DNA of 64,000 nucleotides from CAZKCI01 sp964551475 (GCA_964551475.1 CAZKCI010000028.1:8117-72116), one strand, 5' to 3'. Numbered from the stretch's first letter, positions 1 through 8,055 are shown. Notes: generated by a model not told the origin, from the letters alone. A program made the numbers and translations.

Positions 1-139
1 GATCGAAGCCGGGGGGGCGCTGGCGGGGCGATCGTTTTTCGGCGCTCCGGCGGAAAAGGTGGAAAAAGCGCGGCGACGGTTCCAGCGGAAACGGGCCTTT
101 TTGAAAAGCTATGCCCTCGAATTTCTTTTCCGCGCATGA
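1..139 (+). CDS. 3' end of an unidentified protein (partial)
   Basis: The reading frame is open from the window edge (codons in phase with base 2) and stops at the TGA at 137-139. That stop overlaps the ATG of the next gene (136) as ATGA, the usual sign of translational coupling in one operon. The 45 visible residues are basic (several Arg/Lys runs) and end in Ala, with no recognisable domain. Because the next gene is an O-antigen-ligase-type protein, a glycosyltransferase or other envelope-polysaccharide gene is plausible, but that is inference from context only. Confidence 0.6.
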   Translation, partial: IEAGGALAGRSFFGAPAEKVEKARRRFQRKRAFLKSYALEFLFRA

Positions 140-1461
140 AACGGTTCGCCGCCATCTATCGCTCGCTTCTGGTCGCCGCCATCCTGATCCTGGTCGCCCT
201 GATCGGCCTGGGACAGATCGGTCTCAACGCGCCCCGGGAAGCCTTCTCCCTGGAACAGCCCCTTTTCTCCTTTTCCGTCCCGGCGCTGGAGCCGCTCCGG
301 TTCAGCGCGGGAGGGAAACTTCACACACTGGCCTGGGCTGTCCTGGCCCTCTGGGCGGTGGGTTGCTTCTGGGACAAGGAAACCCGCCCCTTCCGTTCTC
401 CGCTGGCGCTGGCGATCCTGGTTTTCCTTTTGGTCTGTGCGCTGGCTTGGTTTTTTTCCTCCTGGCGGGACCAGGGATGGAAGGAGGGCTTGCGGGAGAT
501 TCTGGCTGACGGAGCGCTGGCTCTGACCGCGCTTTTCGTCCTGCGCCGTCCCCAACTGCAAAAAATCGCGGTCCTGGTCCTGATCGCGGCGGTTCTCGTC
601 TCTACGCTGGGGGGGCTGTATCTCTATCGCCGGGGGGTCTATTTCCCCGATACCGCCCACCGGATCTGGCTCGCCTTCCTCCATCCCAACGCCGGCGGAT
701 CCGCCCTGCTGCTTCTTCTTCCCCTGGTTCTCTCCTTTCTCATCTTCCCTTCTCCGCCCGGGATGAAGGCCGCCGCCGGGGCGGTCTCCTTGGCCCTCGC
801 GGCCGCGATGCTTCTCACTTTTTCCCGGACCGCCTGGATCAGCCTCCTCTTCGGTCTCTTCGTCCTCTCCTGCCGCTGGAGAGGGAGATGGCATCTCTGG
901 TCGGCGGTGGCTCTGGCGGTTTTCCTGATCGTGGTGGGGGCGTCCGCCGGCCCCCGGTCTTACTTTCGGGAGCGGGTCCGGTCCGTCTTCGACATCTCCC
1001 GCGACGTCAACCTGCATAAACGCCTGATCTACTGGCAGGGGACGGCCCGTCTCATCGCCCGTCGTCCGCTTCTCGGCTATGGGACGGGCTACCAGACGTT
1101 CATGGCCGTCTGGGAGGAACAGGCGGAGCCCCTGCTTCGGGAGCAGACGGGCGAGAAGCCGATCCACCCCCACAGCCTGTATCTTTCCCTGGCTTTCTCC
1201 GTCGGCCTGGCCGGACTGGCCGCTTTCGTCGCGATCCTGTGGCGCCTTTCCCTGATCCTGGGCCGGAGAGAGCTCTGGTCGACCGACTGGTTTTTTAACG
1301 CCCTCGGGCCGGGTCTCTTGGCCGGATTCGCCGGTTTTCTGTTTGGCGGACTGATCGACCAGCCCCTTTTCACCGTCCGCCTGGCCTATCTCTTCTGGTT
1401 CCTGGTCGGCCTGACCGGGGCCAGGGAGGGACCGCGGAAATCATTCGCGCGGCCGCGATGA
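136..1461 (+). CDS. O-antigen ligase/polymerase-type membrane protein (Wzy/WaaL family)
   Basis: The 441-residue protein has about ten to twelve hydrophobic segments, starting with one at residues 10-28. A large extracytoplasmic loop in the C-terminal half carries GYGTGY near residue 314 and the His-rich PIHPHSLYL near 343, the pattern of the Wzy_C/O-antigen ligase family. Members polymerise or ligate lipid-linked glycans at the periplasmic face of the inner membrane. The ATG overlaps the preceding stop by ATGA, and the stop overlaps the next gene by 4 nt, so three genes form one transcript. Polymerase and ligase cannot be told apart from sequence alone. Confidence 0.85.
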   Translation: MKRFAAIYRSLLVAAILILVALIGLGQIGLNAPREAFSLEQPLFSFSVPALEPLRFSAGGKLHTLAWAVLALWAVGCFWDKETRPFRSPLALAILVFLLVCALAWFFSSWRDQGWKEGLREILADGALALTALFVLRRPQLQKIAVLVLIAAVLVSTLGGLYLYRRGVYFPDTAHRIWLAFLHPNAGGSALLLLLPLVLSFLIFPSPPGMKAAAGAVSLALAAAMLLTFSRTAWISLLFGLFVLSCRWRGRWHLWSAVALAVFLIVVGASAGPRSYFRERVRSVFDISRDVNLHKRLIYWQGTARLIARRPLLGYGTGYQTFMAVWEEQAEPLLREQTGEKPIHPHSLYLSLAFSVGLAGLAAFVAILWRLSLILGRRELWSTDWFFNALGPGLLAGFAGFLFGGLIDQPLFTVRLAYLFWFLVGLTGAREGPRKSFARPR

Positions 1462-2339
1462 CGGCGACGATCCGGGTGGGGCCGGCGGGATGGTCGTATC
1501 CCGACTGGGAAGGCAGGGTCTATCCGTCGGGGAAGGGGAGGGGCTTCGATCGGCTCGCCTTTCTGGCCGGTTATTTCGACCTGATCGAGATCAACGCGAC
1601 CTTCTACCGACCGGCATCTCCCGCCGTTGCCGCCGGTTGGGCCCGCCGGGTCGCGGAAAATCCCGTTTTCCGCTTCACCGCCAAGCTCCATCGAAATTTC
1701 ACACACGAGGAAACGCCGGTCTCCACGGGAGAACTCCGGATCTGGAACGCCGGGCTGGAGCCTCTGCGGGCGGCGGGGCTTCTGGGAGCGGTCCTCGCCC
1801 AGTTTCCCTACTCCTTTCACTGCACGGAAGAAAACCGATCCAAGCTGTCTCGGATTCGCGAGCTTTTCCCCGGCGATCCATTGGTCCTGGAGGCTCGCCA
1901 TCGCTCCTGGGGGGCTCCCGAGGTCGCGCCTTTCCTGAAAGAACAGGGGATCGGCTTCTGCAACATCGACCAGCCCCCCGTCTCGTATTCCCTGCCGCCG
2001 TCGGCGATCGCGACCTCTCCCGTGGGATATGTCCGCTTGCACGGTCGCAACGCCGCCGACTGGTTCCGCGAAGACGCGGGACGGGACGACCGCTACAACT
2101 ACCTTTATTCGGCCGCGGAGCTCACGGAGTGGACGGAGAGGATGCGGACCGTGGGTAAAAAGGTACCCGCGGTCTATGTCGTCGCCAACAATCACTTCCG
2201 CGGCCAGGCGGCCTGCAATGCCCTGGAAATCCGCTCGCGCCTGGAGGGAAGGAAGGTCCGCGTTCCGCCCCCGCTGCTCGCGGCCTATCCCCGTCTCCGG
2301 GAGATCGCCTCTCCGGAGGAGACGGGACTGCCTCTGTAA
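1458..2339 (+). CDS. DUF72 (YecE-like) family protein
   Basis: The 293-residue protein has the DUF72 signature GPAGWSYPDWEG at residues 7-18, YFDLIEINATFY around 37-48 and RLHGRN near 193. The family has a TIM-barrel-like fold and no firmly assigned reaction. Length is slightly above the usual 240-280 residues. The ATG overlaps the stop of the ligase gene by 4 nt, so it is translationally coupled, although DUF72 proteins are not otherwise known to be tied to polysaccharide synthesis. A short word repeat follows the stop. Confidence 0.9.
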   Translation: MTATIRVGPAGWSYPDWEGRVYPSGKGRGFDRLAFLAGYFDLIEINATFYRPASPAVAAGWARRVAENPVFRFTAKLHRNFTHEETPVSTGELRIWNAGLEPLRAAGLLGAVLAQFPYSFHCTEENRSKLSRIRELFPGDPLVLEARHRSWGAPEVAPFLKEQGIGFCNIDQPPVSYSLPPSAIATSPVGYVRLHGRNAADWFREDAGRDDRYNYLYSAAELTEWTERMRTVGKKVPAVYVVANNHFRGQAACNALEIRSRLEGRKVRVPPPLLAAYPRLREIASPEETGLPL

Positions 2340-2349
2340 TTCAATACAG

Positions 2350-2391
2350 GCGGGGCAGGAAAGGCAGGAGAGGCAGGAAAGGCAGGAAATG
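2350..2391 (+). repeat. GGCAGG-word tandem repeat
   Basis: The words GGCAGGAAA and GGCAGGAGA recur four to five times directly behind the DUF72 stop codon. A related block with the same GGCAGG word lies at 40775-40812. No inverted arm is seen here. It belongs to the general pattern of word repeats at gene 3' ends in this window. Confidence 0.6.
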
Positions 2392-2401
2392 GCGAATCCT
2401 G

Positions 2402-2430
2402 TTCAAACCTCCGCTCGATCCTGATACTAT
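2402..2430 (+). promoter_or_regulatory. Promoter of the 2457 gene pair
   Basis: TTCAAA at 2402-2407 and TACTAT at 2425-2430 are separated by 17 nt, and a TG one base upstream of the -10 makes it an extended -10. The predicted start near 2437 leaves a short leader containing AAGGAAA before the ATG at 2457. Confidence 0.5.
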
Positions 2431-2456
2431 CCGCTGAGAAAACAAGGAAACGATCC

Positions 2457-2822
2457 ATGATCAGACTCATCTGCCCTTCTCCCGGTTGCGCCGGCAAACC
2501 GACGGTGACCGTTCCTCCCGACCGTTCGGAGATCGCCGTGCTCTGTTCCGCCTGCGGCGTCGTCCATCGTCTCTCCTCGGAAATCATGGCCGATCTTGCC
2601 AGGATGGAGGAATTCCGGGCGGCCGTCCGCAAAGCCCGCCCGATCCTCTCCCGTGTTTGCGTGGGAGTGGCGACCGGCGAACGGGAAGTGAAAATACCCT
2701 ACAATCTTCTGGTCGGGCGTTTGCCGGCCGAGCTGGCCTTCGACGGCAGCGGCGGGGGCCGGCGGTTTCTTTTCACCGCTGAGGAAGACAATCCGGAAAA
2801 TGGAGGAGGAGAAAAGATATGA
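2457..2822 (+). CDS. Small zinc-ribbon protein of unknown function
   Basis: I do not recognise a named family for this 121-residue protein. The N-terminal third has four cysteines, C6 and C11 then C30 and C33, with spacing typical of a zinc ribbon. The remainder is soluble, with no membrane segment. An AAGGAAA ribosome-binding site precedes the ATG. The stop overlaps the start of the next gene by ATGA, so the two are coupled; a zinc-ribbon protein paired with a small membrane protein suggests a membrane-associated partner, but the role is unknown. Confidence 0.75.
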   Translation: MIRLICPSPGCAGKPTVTVPPDRSEIAVLCSACGVVHRLSSEIMADLARMEEFRAAVRKARPILSRVCVGVATGEREVKIPYNLLVGRLPAELAFDGSGGGRRFLFTAEEDNPENGGGEKI

Positions 2823-3055
2823 AGACAGCGGGAGTGCTTCTGATCCTGGCCGGTTTGGGGGCTTCCGTGGCCATATATATGTATGACATAGCTATCAAGC
2901 ACGAGCCTTCGGTCACGCTGGGTCCCCGATCCGGTCCGGCCCTGGGCGCGGCCGTTCTCATCCTGATCGTGGGGATCATCCTGGCCGCCTCGGCGGGAGG
3001 CAAGGCGGCGGCTGGGAAACCTCCGTCCGGAAAAGGCGGATCGGCGTCGTCTTGA
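2819..3055 (+). CDS. Small two-helix membrane protein (DUF3185-like)
   Basis: The 78-residue protein has two hydrophobic helices, about residues 4-22 and 42-61, joined by a short loop containing HEPSVTLGPR, and ends in a Gly/Lys/Ser-rich tail. This matches the layout of DUF3185 proteins, whose function is unknown. The start overlaps the preceding zinc-ribbon gene by 4 nt. The stop codon (3053-3055) lies inside the -35 box of the next promoter. Confidence 0.75.
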   Translation: MKTAGVLLILAGLGASVAIYMYDIAIKHEPSVTLGPRSGPALGAAVLILIVGIILAASAGGKAAAGKPPSGKGGSASS

Positions 3056-3080
3056 CAAAGCCGGGAAAGAGTGTTATATA
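3052..3080 (+). promoter_or_regulatory. Strong sigma70-type promoter of the PilZ gene
   Basis: TTGACA at 3052-3057 and TATATA at 3075-3080 are separated by exactly 17 nt. The -35 is a perfect consensus match. Transcription should begin near 3087, one base before a GTG at 3088. Confidence 0.8.
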
Positions 3081-3087
3081 AGAAAAC

Positions 3088-3774
3088 GTGAGATTGAGCG
3101 AAGCTGAAAAGGGCCCGGCGGTGAAGGACGCGCGGATGCGCGCGGCGCCCCGGGTGGATGGCATTTTCCCGGTATATATTTCCAGCGGCGGCGATACCCT
3201 TCGCGGCCAAAGCCGCAATGTGAGTTCCACGGGGCTGGCCTGCACATCGGACCAGCCCCTGCCTCTCTCCTCCACCGTTCAGATCAGCCTGGCTCTCCCT
3301 CCCCGGCCTTCCGCCCCCCGTGAAGACGAGGTGGTGTGCCGCGCCCAGGTGGTGCGGGTGGAATGCCCCCGGGCCAAGGGAGGGTCGAAGGGCTATCTGC
3401 TCGCCTTCAATTTCCATCGGATGGCGAAAGCCGACCGGGAGAAGCTCGAGCGGTTTATCGCCGGTAAAATTAACCAGTCGGGCGCTTCCCCGGGAGGAAT
3501 CGTGAGCGCGGACGCCGCCATATCTTCAAACGGGATAGGATGCTCGTCGGATGCCTATATCCCGCTCTTCCACGAAGTCCAGATCAATGTTTCCTTCTCT
3601 TCGGAACGTCCGGCGGGCCGCCCCGATCCGGCCATCCGGTGCTCGGGCGTGGTGGTGAGCTGCGAGAAGTTAAACGATACCGGACAGTATTGGATCGAGC
3701 TCTTCTTCACCGAGATCGCCCGCAAGGACCGCCTGCGCCTGCGCCGCTATTTCCAGAACGGAGGTTTGAGCTGA
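3088..3774 (+). CDS. Tandem PilZ-domain protein (c-di-GMP effector candidate)
   Basis: The 228-residue protein (numbered from the GTG at 3088) has two PilZ-like halves. The first carries both c-di-GMP contacts: RAAPR (RxxxR) at 18-22 and NVSSTG (NxSxxG). The second has a similar strand pattern (GIGCSSDAYIPL) but AISSNG instead of D/NxSxxG and no clear RxxxR, so it is probably non-binding. Two starts are possible: GTG 3088, one base after the predicted transcription start and hence leaderless, or GTG 3121, which has AAAGGG 7 nt upstream and begins just before the PilZ domain. Family members couple c-di-GMP to motility, surface or secretion behaviour. The gene ends in a strong terminator. Confidence 0.85.
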   Translation: MRLSEAEKGPAVKDARMRAAPRVDGIFPVYISSGGDTLRGQSRNVSSTGLACTSDQPLPLSSTVQISLALPPRPSAPREDEVVCRAQVVRVECPRAKGGSKGYLLAFNFHRMAKADREKLERFIAGKINQSGASPGGIVSADAAISSNGIGCSSDAYIPLFHEVQINVSFSSERPAGRPDPAIRCSGVVVSCEKLNDTGQYWIELFFTEIARKDRLRLRRYFQNGGLS

Positions 3775-3802
3775 GCAGACGAAGATCGGTGGTTTGATCG
3801 AC

Positions 3803-3833
3803 GGCCGGGATGGTCCACGTCCCGGCCTTTTTT
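3803..3833 (+). terminator. Rho-independent terminator of the PilZ gene
   Basis: An 8-bp perfect stem GGCCGGGA/TCCCGGCC (3803-3810 and 3820-3827) with a 9-nt loop is followed by six T residues. Confidence 0.85.
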
Positions 3834-3846
3834 ATCGGGCTGGTTG

Positions 3847-3911
3847 GTAGCCGCAGGCTTCAGCCTGCGCGCCGAGCCCGTCCGACACGCACCCTGAAGG
3901 GTGCGGCTTAC
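3847..3911. repeat. GTAGCCGC-family palindromic repeat
   Basis: GTAGCCGCAGGCTTCAGCCT (3847 onward) and a related arm ending GGGTGCGGCTTAC at 3911 form nested palindromes. Relatives occur at 13292, 22480, 23407 and 31763. The open frame of the downstream gene continues through it, so translation from upstream of the repeat would be spurious. Confidence 0.75.
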
Positions 3912-3932
3912 CGGCAACACCCGGTTTCCGCC

Positions 3933-5534
3933 ATGAAGTCAACAGCATCTCGAAATCCGGACGGTGAAAAGCTGGTCGGACTCCGCAAGGATTCCGCTCC
4001 CCGCTCCTGTCTGCTGGTCTATCCCGACAGTTATTATCTCGGGATGAGCGCCCTGGGCTTCCAGGGCGTTCTTGCCCTGGTCGATTCCCAACCGGACTGG
4101 TGCGCGGAGAGGGCCTTCGCCGGAGACGAACGGAGCCGGGAAAGAAGGCAAACCCTCTCCAGCTTCGACCTGATCGCCTTCTCCCTCTCCTACGAGCTCG
4201 ACTATCTCAACCTGCCCGCCGTATTCGCCCGCGCCCGGCTCGCCCTCCGGGCGCGGGAACGGAAAGAATCCGATCCGCTGGTGATCGCCGGGGGGATCGC
4301 GCCCACGATCAACCCGGAGCCGATCGCGGATTTCATGGACGCCATCGTCCTGGGGGAGGCGGAGGGGCCGCTGGAACGGATCCTCGCCCTCGCCGGAGAC
4401 TGGAAAGGGGAGCGCCGGGATCTCCTGCGGGCGCTCTCCGCCATCCCCGGCGTCTACGTTCCCTCCCTCTACGCGCCGGCGGGCGAGGGGGGCGAGCCGC
4501 GGCCGCTCCCCGGAGAAAACGCTCCTTTTCCGATCAGTCGTTCGCGCGCCCCCGCCGGTTCGCTCCCGGCGGCCTCCCGCTATATCGCCCGGGACACGGT
4601 ATTCGCCGACCGCGGACTGATCGAGATCAGCCGGGGTTGCCCCCGCCAGTGCCGCTTCTGCGCGGCAGGCTACCTCCAGCGCCCGGTCCGTGAATACAAT
4701 GCCGCCGCGGTGTGCGCCGCGGCGGAAGGTCTGGCCTCGGCGACCCGCCGCCTCGGCCTGATCGCCTCCGCCGTCTGCGACCATCCCGACATCGGGGAGA
4801 TCGCCCGGCGCCTGGCCGGGTCCGGTTTCGCCCTCTCCGTCTCCTCCCTGCGCGCCGGCGGTCCCGACCGGGAACTTCTCTCCCTGCTGGCCTCCGGAGG
4901 GCAGAAGACGCTGACGCTCGCCCCGGAGGCGGGGAGCGATCGACTGCGCCGGCGGGTGAACAAGGACATCCCCGAGGAAGATTTCGCCGCCACCCTCTCC
5001 GCGGCTCGCTCAGCCGGCTACCTCCGGGCCAAGCTCTACTTCCTGGTCGGCCTTCCCGGAGAGACCGAAGAAGACGTGCTCGGGATCGTGGAGGTCTGCC
5101 GCCGCCTCTCCGCCATTCTTCCCCTCTCCGTTTCGGTCAATCCCTTCGTCCCCAAGCCGCATACCCCCTTCCAGTGGGAAGCGCTGGCGGACCGCGCCCT
5201 TCTCCGCCGCCGGCTCCGTTTTCTCCTCCGCTCCCTGAACGGCCGGTCCCGGATTTCCGCGGCGGCCGGATCCGAACGGGAGGCCTTCCGCCAGGCCTGC
5301 CTGAGCCGGGGCGGGCGGGAGATGGCGGAGGTCATAGAAAAGGGGGATTGGCGGGCGGCGGCAGCGCGCGTCCGGCCGTTTTCCGAGAGGGGCAGGGGAG
5401 ATCGGTTCCCCTGGTCGATCCTGGATACCGGTGTCCGCCGGGACTTCCTGTGGGAAGAAAGGGAGAAGGCGGCGGCGGGCGAGACGACGCCGCCCTGCCG
5501 GCCCGAAACCTGCCGTTCCTGCGGGGTCTGCTGA
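3933..5534 (+). CDS. Radical SAM protein with N-terminal B12-binding-like domain
   Basis: From the ATG at 3933 the protein is 533 residues. Residues 15-150 resemble the Rossmann-type cobalamin-binding domain of class B radical SAM proteins. The cluster motif CPRQCRFC (CX3CX2C) starts near residue 236, and a C-terminal CRSCGVC at the last residues may hold an extra cluster or zinc. LVGLPGET is the usual second radical SAM motif. It is closest to the uncharacterised B12-binding radical SAM family, so the substrate is unknown. The frame is open further upstream, but that part is encoded by a palindromic repeat, so 3933 is preferred. Confidence 0.8.
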   Translation: MKSTASRNPDGEKLVGLRKDSAPRSCLLVYPDSYYLGMSALGFQGVLALVDSQPDWCAERAFAGDERSRERRQTLSSFDLIAFSLSYELDYLNLPAVFARARLALRARERKESDPLVIAGGIAPTINPEPIADFMDAIVLGEAEGPLERILALAGDWKGERRDLLRALSAIPGVYVPSLYAPAGEGGEPRPLPGENAPFPISRSRAPAGSLPAASRYIARDTVFADRGLIEISRGCPRQCRFCAAGYLQRPVREYNAAAVCAAAEGLASATRRLGLIASAVCDHPDIGEIARRLAGSGFALSVSSLRAGGPDRELLSLLASGGQKTLTLAPEAGSDRLRRRVNKDIPEEDFAATLSAARSAGYLRAKLYFLVGLPGETEEDVLGIVEVCRRLSAILPLSVSVNPFVPKPHTPFQWEALADRALLRRRLRFLLRSLNGRSRISAAAGSEREAFRQACLSRGGREMAEVIEKGDWRAAAARVRPFSERGRGDRFPWSILDTGVRRDFLWEEREKAAAGETTPPCRPETCRSCGVC

Positions 5535-5683
5535 TCCGCATCGTGGCCCCTCCCACAGTGACAGTTTTTGTCCGCTCGAAAGGCTTTTTAGGGGAGTGGC
5601 GTCTCGCCGCAGGCAGGGCCGAGCGACTTTTACATGGCCCTGACAGCGGAAAAGTAGGAGAATAATCGCGATCGGGGAAAGGC

Positions 5684-5959
5684 ATGAAAATAGCGCCGGA
5701 ACAGATGAGATCAGTAGTCGATGCCCTGAAGGAATTCGGGGCGAGACGGGTCATCATTTTTGGTAGTTATCTGGAGTCCCCGGAAAACGCCCACGATATC
5801 GACATCGGCGTGGAAGGCATCCCTCCTCGGCGCCTGGGCGCGGCCGAACTCGCGGTATATCGACTGTTACGCCTCCCGTTCGATCTGGTCAGCCGCGAAG
5901 AGACCCCGCAGTTTTTTTCGATGATAGAGGGAAACGCGAATACGCTGTATGAATCGTGA
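5684..5959 (+). CDS. MNT-type nucleotidyltransferase antitoxin (MntA-like)
   Basis: The 91-residue minimal nucleotidyltransferase has GS at residues 27-28 and DID at 38-40, the GS-x9-DxD active site. In characterised MntA/HepT pairs the antitoxin AMPylates a tyrosine in the HEPN toxin's RX4HXY motif and silences its RNase activity. Here the MNT stop overlaps the HEPN start (5949) by 11 nt, the standard operon arrangement, so the assignment as antitoxin is well supported. The partner is broken (next entry). Confidence 0.85.
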   Translation: MKIAPEQMRSVVDALKEFGARRVIIFGSYLESPENAHDIDIGVEGIPPRRLGAAELAVYRLLRLPFDLVSREETPQFFSMIEGNANTLYES

Positions 5960-6413
5960 CGCACTGAGAAAAGAAATCGGCTAAGAGCTTGAGCAACTCT
6001 CGCGCACGGCCGAACTGGCCGGGCGGCTCTATCGGGCGGCCGAGGGAACCCCCCAACCGTGGCATTGCGCCGCGGCGGCCAAATACATCTCGGATGTGAT
6101 GCTGGGACTGGAGAATCTCTGGCGGAGGCGGTGCCGGCATCTAAACCTCCCGACTCCGGCCGGGGCTTCCTCTCATCGGCAGATGCTGACGGAATTCCTG
6201 GATGATGCAGATCTCGGGGGGCGGCTTCCGGGCGAGTTAGGTGAACGGCTGGGGTTGTATTTGCGCTTCCGGCACCGATTTATTCACGGCTATGGGTTTG
6301 AGCTGAGTTGGGAGACGGTCAAAGAGCCGCTGGCCCTCCTGTCGGAGACGGTGAGGCAGATGGTCGAGTGCTGGAGGAAGTGGTTGGACGGATACGATGG
6401 CGGGGCGGCTTGA
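5949..6413 (+). pseudogene. HEPN toxin (HepT-like) interrupted by an in-frame stop
   Basis: An ATG at 5949 opens a frame that meets TAA at 5982-5984 (codon 12) and is then open to the TGA at 6411-6413. The remaining ~143 codons encode a helical HEPN domain with R-HRFI-H-G-Y near the C-terminal third, the RX4HXY motif holding the catalytic Arg/His and the AMPylated Tyr. The domain is otherwise intact, so a single base change could have created the stop. Restart at GTG 6093 or ATG 6096 would lose about 50 N-terminal residues. It is probably an inactivated toxin beside an intact antitoxin; a sequencing error is possible. Confidence 0.7.
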
Positions 6414-6453
6414 CGAGCAAACCATTCCGGCGCGGGAAACCTGGAGAATGACC

Positions 6454-6821
6454 ATGGCATTTATCGAAGTTGAAAAGACCAGAGCGAGGATGGGGCAGTT
6501 CGGCGCGGCGGCGACCTTCACCCGGACTAAAAAGGCTATGGGAGCTTGAGGCGCAACGCCCGGGCGATGGAGTTCCTCAAGGAGAAGTGGAAAAGCTGGG
6601 GAGTGGGAGACAGGCTCAAGATCTTCCACGATCCCCAGACCGGGAAGCTGGCGCTGAAAAAGAGCGACGATGGAAAGTTCAGGCTGGCCAAGAACGTCTC
6701 CGGGAATGCTAACTCTCTGCGGATCTCCTCCAAGGACCTGACGGAACTGCTGAAGAAGCCGGCGGAATACGCGGCCGAAGCGTCCTCCGAATACGACATC
6801 ATCCTCTCTCCGAAGTCATAG
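6454..6821 (+). pseudogene. Unknown small protein, apparently frameshifted
   Basis: An ATG at 6454 has GGAG at 6443-6446, a good ribosome-binding site, and encodes about 31 residues (MAFIEVEKTRARMG...) before TGA at 6547. The next frame is open from 6531 to 6821 and encodes a well-formed basic domain (MEFLKEKWKSWGVGDRLKIF...) but has only a TTG start at 6546 with a badly placed Shine-Dalgarno. A -1 shift around the CTAAAAAGG tract (6527-6535) or a lost/gained base nearby joins the two into about 122 residues. I do not recognise the family. Programmed slippage is less likely because the slippery heptamer is imperfect. Confidence 0.5.
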
Positions 6822-6855
6822 GGGGGATCGAAGGGTCCCCGCCGCGATGCGGGCT

Positions 6856-6948
6856 TGTGGGAGCGGCGTCTGCCCCATCCCGAAATCTTCTTCGGAACCC
6901 GCCGCGATCCCTGTCGGCCTGGATCGGGGCAGGAATGCCCCTCCCACA
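6856..6948. repeat. TGTGGGAG-family inverted repeat, copy 1
   Basis: It opens TGTGGGAGCGGCGTC and closes with GGAATGCCCCTCCCACA, so the outer ends are inverted repeats; the inner part holds ATCCCGAAATCTTCTTCGG. Relatives with the same ends lie at 6980, 42595, 50418, 59049, 60206 and 62388. Confidence 0.75.
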
Positions 6949-6979
6949 ATGGACTAAACGGGATCGTCTCCCTGCGAGT

Positions 6980-7121
6980 TTGTGGGAGCGACCCTCCTTC
7001 GCGCTACGCGCTGCGGGGGGCAAGCATTCCTGCCTGCCCCGATAGTCCCGGCAGAAGCGCGGGACTATCGGGGTCGCGATCCCAGTCGGCCTGGATCGGG
7101 GCGAGACGGCCCTCCCACAAT
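6980..7121. repeat. TGTGGGAG-family inverted repeat, copy 2
   Basis: Outer ends TTGTGGGAGCG (6980) and CCTCCCACAA (7111-7120) are inverted. A strong internal hairpin, GATAGTCCCG/CGGGACTATC (about 7051-7079), sits inside. With copy 1 it fills the 385-base gap between 6822 and 7206; apart from the proC promoter I see nothing else there. Confidence 0.75.
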
Positions 7122-7171
7122 GGACCAGAGAGGCCGCCTCTCCGCATATCATAGAAGCGACATCCCATGAC

Positions 7172-7199
7172 TTGTGTCGGTCTCGTTATCGGTTATAAT
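7172..7199 (+). promoter_or_regulatory. proC promoter
   Basis: TTGTGT (7172-7177), 16 nt, then a perfect TATAAT (7194-7199). The predicted start is about 7206, one base before the proC ATG at 7207. Confidence 0.7.
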
Positions 7200-7206
7200 G
7201 CCATCC

Positions 7207-8046
7207 ATGAACCGGAAAATATCCTTCATCGGCGGGGGGAACATGGCGGAAGCCCTGATCCGGGGAATGATCGAGGGCGCTCGCTTCCGACCCTCCGACA
7301 TCCTGGTCTGCGAGCCCCGGGAAGATCGCCGGACGCATCTGGCCGGCAGTCATGCCGTGTCCGTCTCCGCGGACAACCGGGAAGCGGCGGACTGGGGGAA
7401 GATCGCGGTCCTCGCGGTCAAGCCGCAGACGCTCCCCGCGGTGGCTTCCGACCTGGCCGGACTGAAGGAAGACCAGCTGCTCATATCCATCCTGGCCGGT
7501 GTGACGACCGGCCTTCTGGAGGGGATCGTCGGGAAAGCGATAGCGGTGGTGCGGGCGATGCCGAACACGCCCGCTCTGGTCCGGGCCGGGGCGACCGCGC
7601 TCTGCGCCGGGGCGTGCGCGCGGGAGGAGCATCTTCGCCAGGCCGAGGAGATACTGGGATCGGTGGGGAAGGTGGTCCGGGTGCCCGAGAAGATGATGAA
7701 CGCGGTCACCGCGCTCTCCGGTTCCGGCCCCGCCTATTTCTACCTCTTCTGCGATTACCTGTCCTCGGTCGGCCGCGACCTCGGCCTGGAGAAGGCGGAC
7801 GCCGAGCTGCTGGCCCGGGAGACCCTAGTGGGAGCGGGCCGCCTGATCGATGCCGCCGGGGAATCCCCTTCCGTCCTCCGGGGACGGGTGACCTCGCCCG
7901 GGGGGACGACCGAAGCCGCCCTCAAGGTTCTGGAGCGGGGCGAGCTTCTCGCCCTCCTTGACGAGGCGCTGCGGGCGGCTTCCCGGAGGGGGGAGGAGCT
8001 GGGGGAGCGGATGAAGGAGATATCGGGACGGCCGAAGACGCAGTGA
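7207..8046 (+). CDS. proC: Pyrroline-5-carboxylate reductase
   Basis: The 279-residue protein catalyses the last step of proline synthesis, NAD(P)H reduction of 1-pyrroline-5-carboxylate. GGGNMA at residues 9-14 is the nucleotide-binding loop; VRAMPNTPALV, GSGPAYFYLF and VTSPGGTTEAAL are the family's conserved blocks, the last being the P5CR signature. Length is normal. The frame is open to GTG 7174, but the -10 box at 7194-7199 rules that out; ATG 7207 lacks a ribosome-binding site and lies at the predicted transcription start, so the mRNA is probably leaderless. Confidence 0.95.
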   Translation: MNRKISFIGGGNMAEALIRGMIEGARFRPSDILVCEPREDRRTHLAGSHAVSVSADNREAADWGKIAVLAVKPQTLPAVASDLAGLKEDQLLISILAGVTTGLLEGIVGKAIAVVRAMPNTPALVRAGATALCAGACAREEHLRQAEEILGSVGKVVRVPEKMMNAVTALSGSGPAYFYLFCDYLSSVGRDLGLEKADAELLARETLVGAGRLIDAAGESPSVLRGRVTSPGGTTEAALKVLERGELLALLDEALRAASRRGEELGERMKEISGRPKTQ

Positions 8047-8055
8047 AACCGGTCG

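Noticed and set aside
3810..3932. N-terminal extension of the radical SAM protein
   Set aside because: These codons lie in a terminator and a palindromic repeat; the domain starts after ATG 3933.
6546..6821. Independent gene starting at TTG 6546
   Set aside because: Its only Shine-Dalgarno is one base away from the start, while ATG 6454 in another frame has a well-placed one; a frameshifted single gene explains both.
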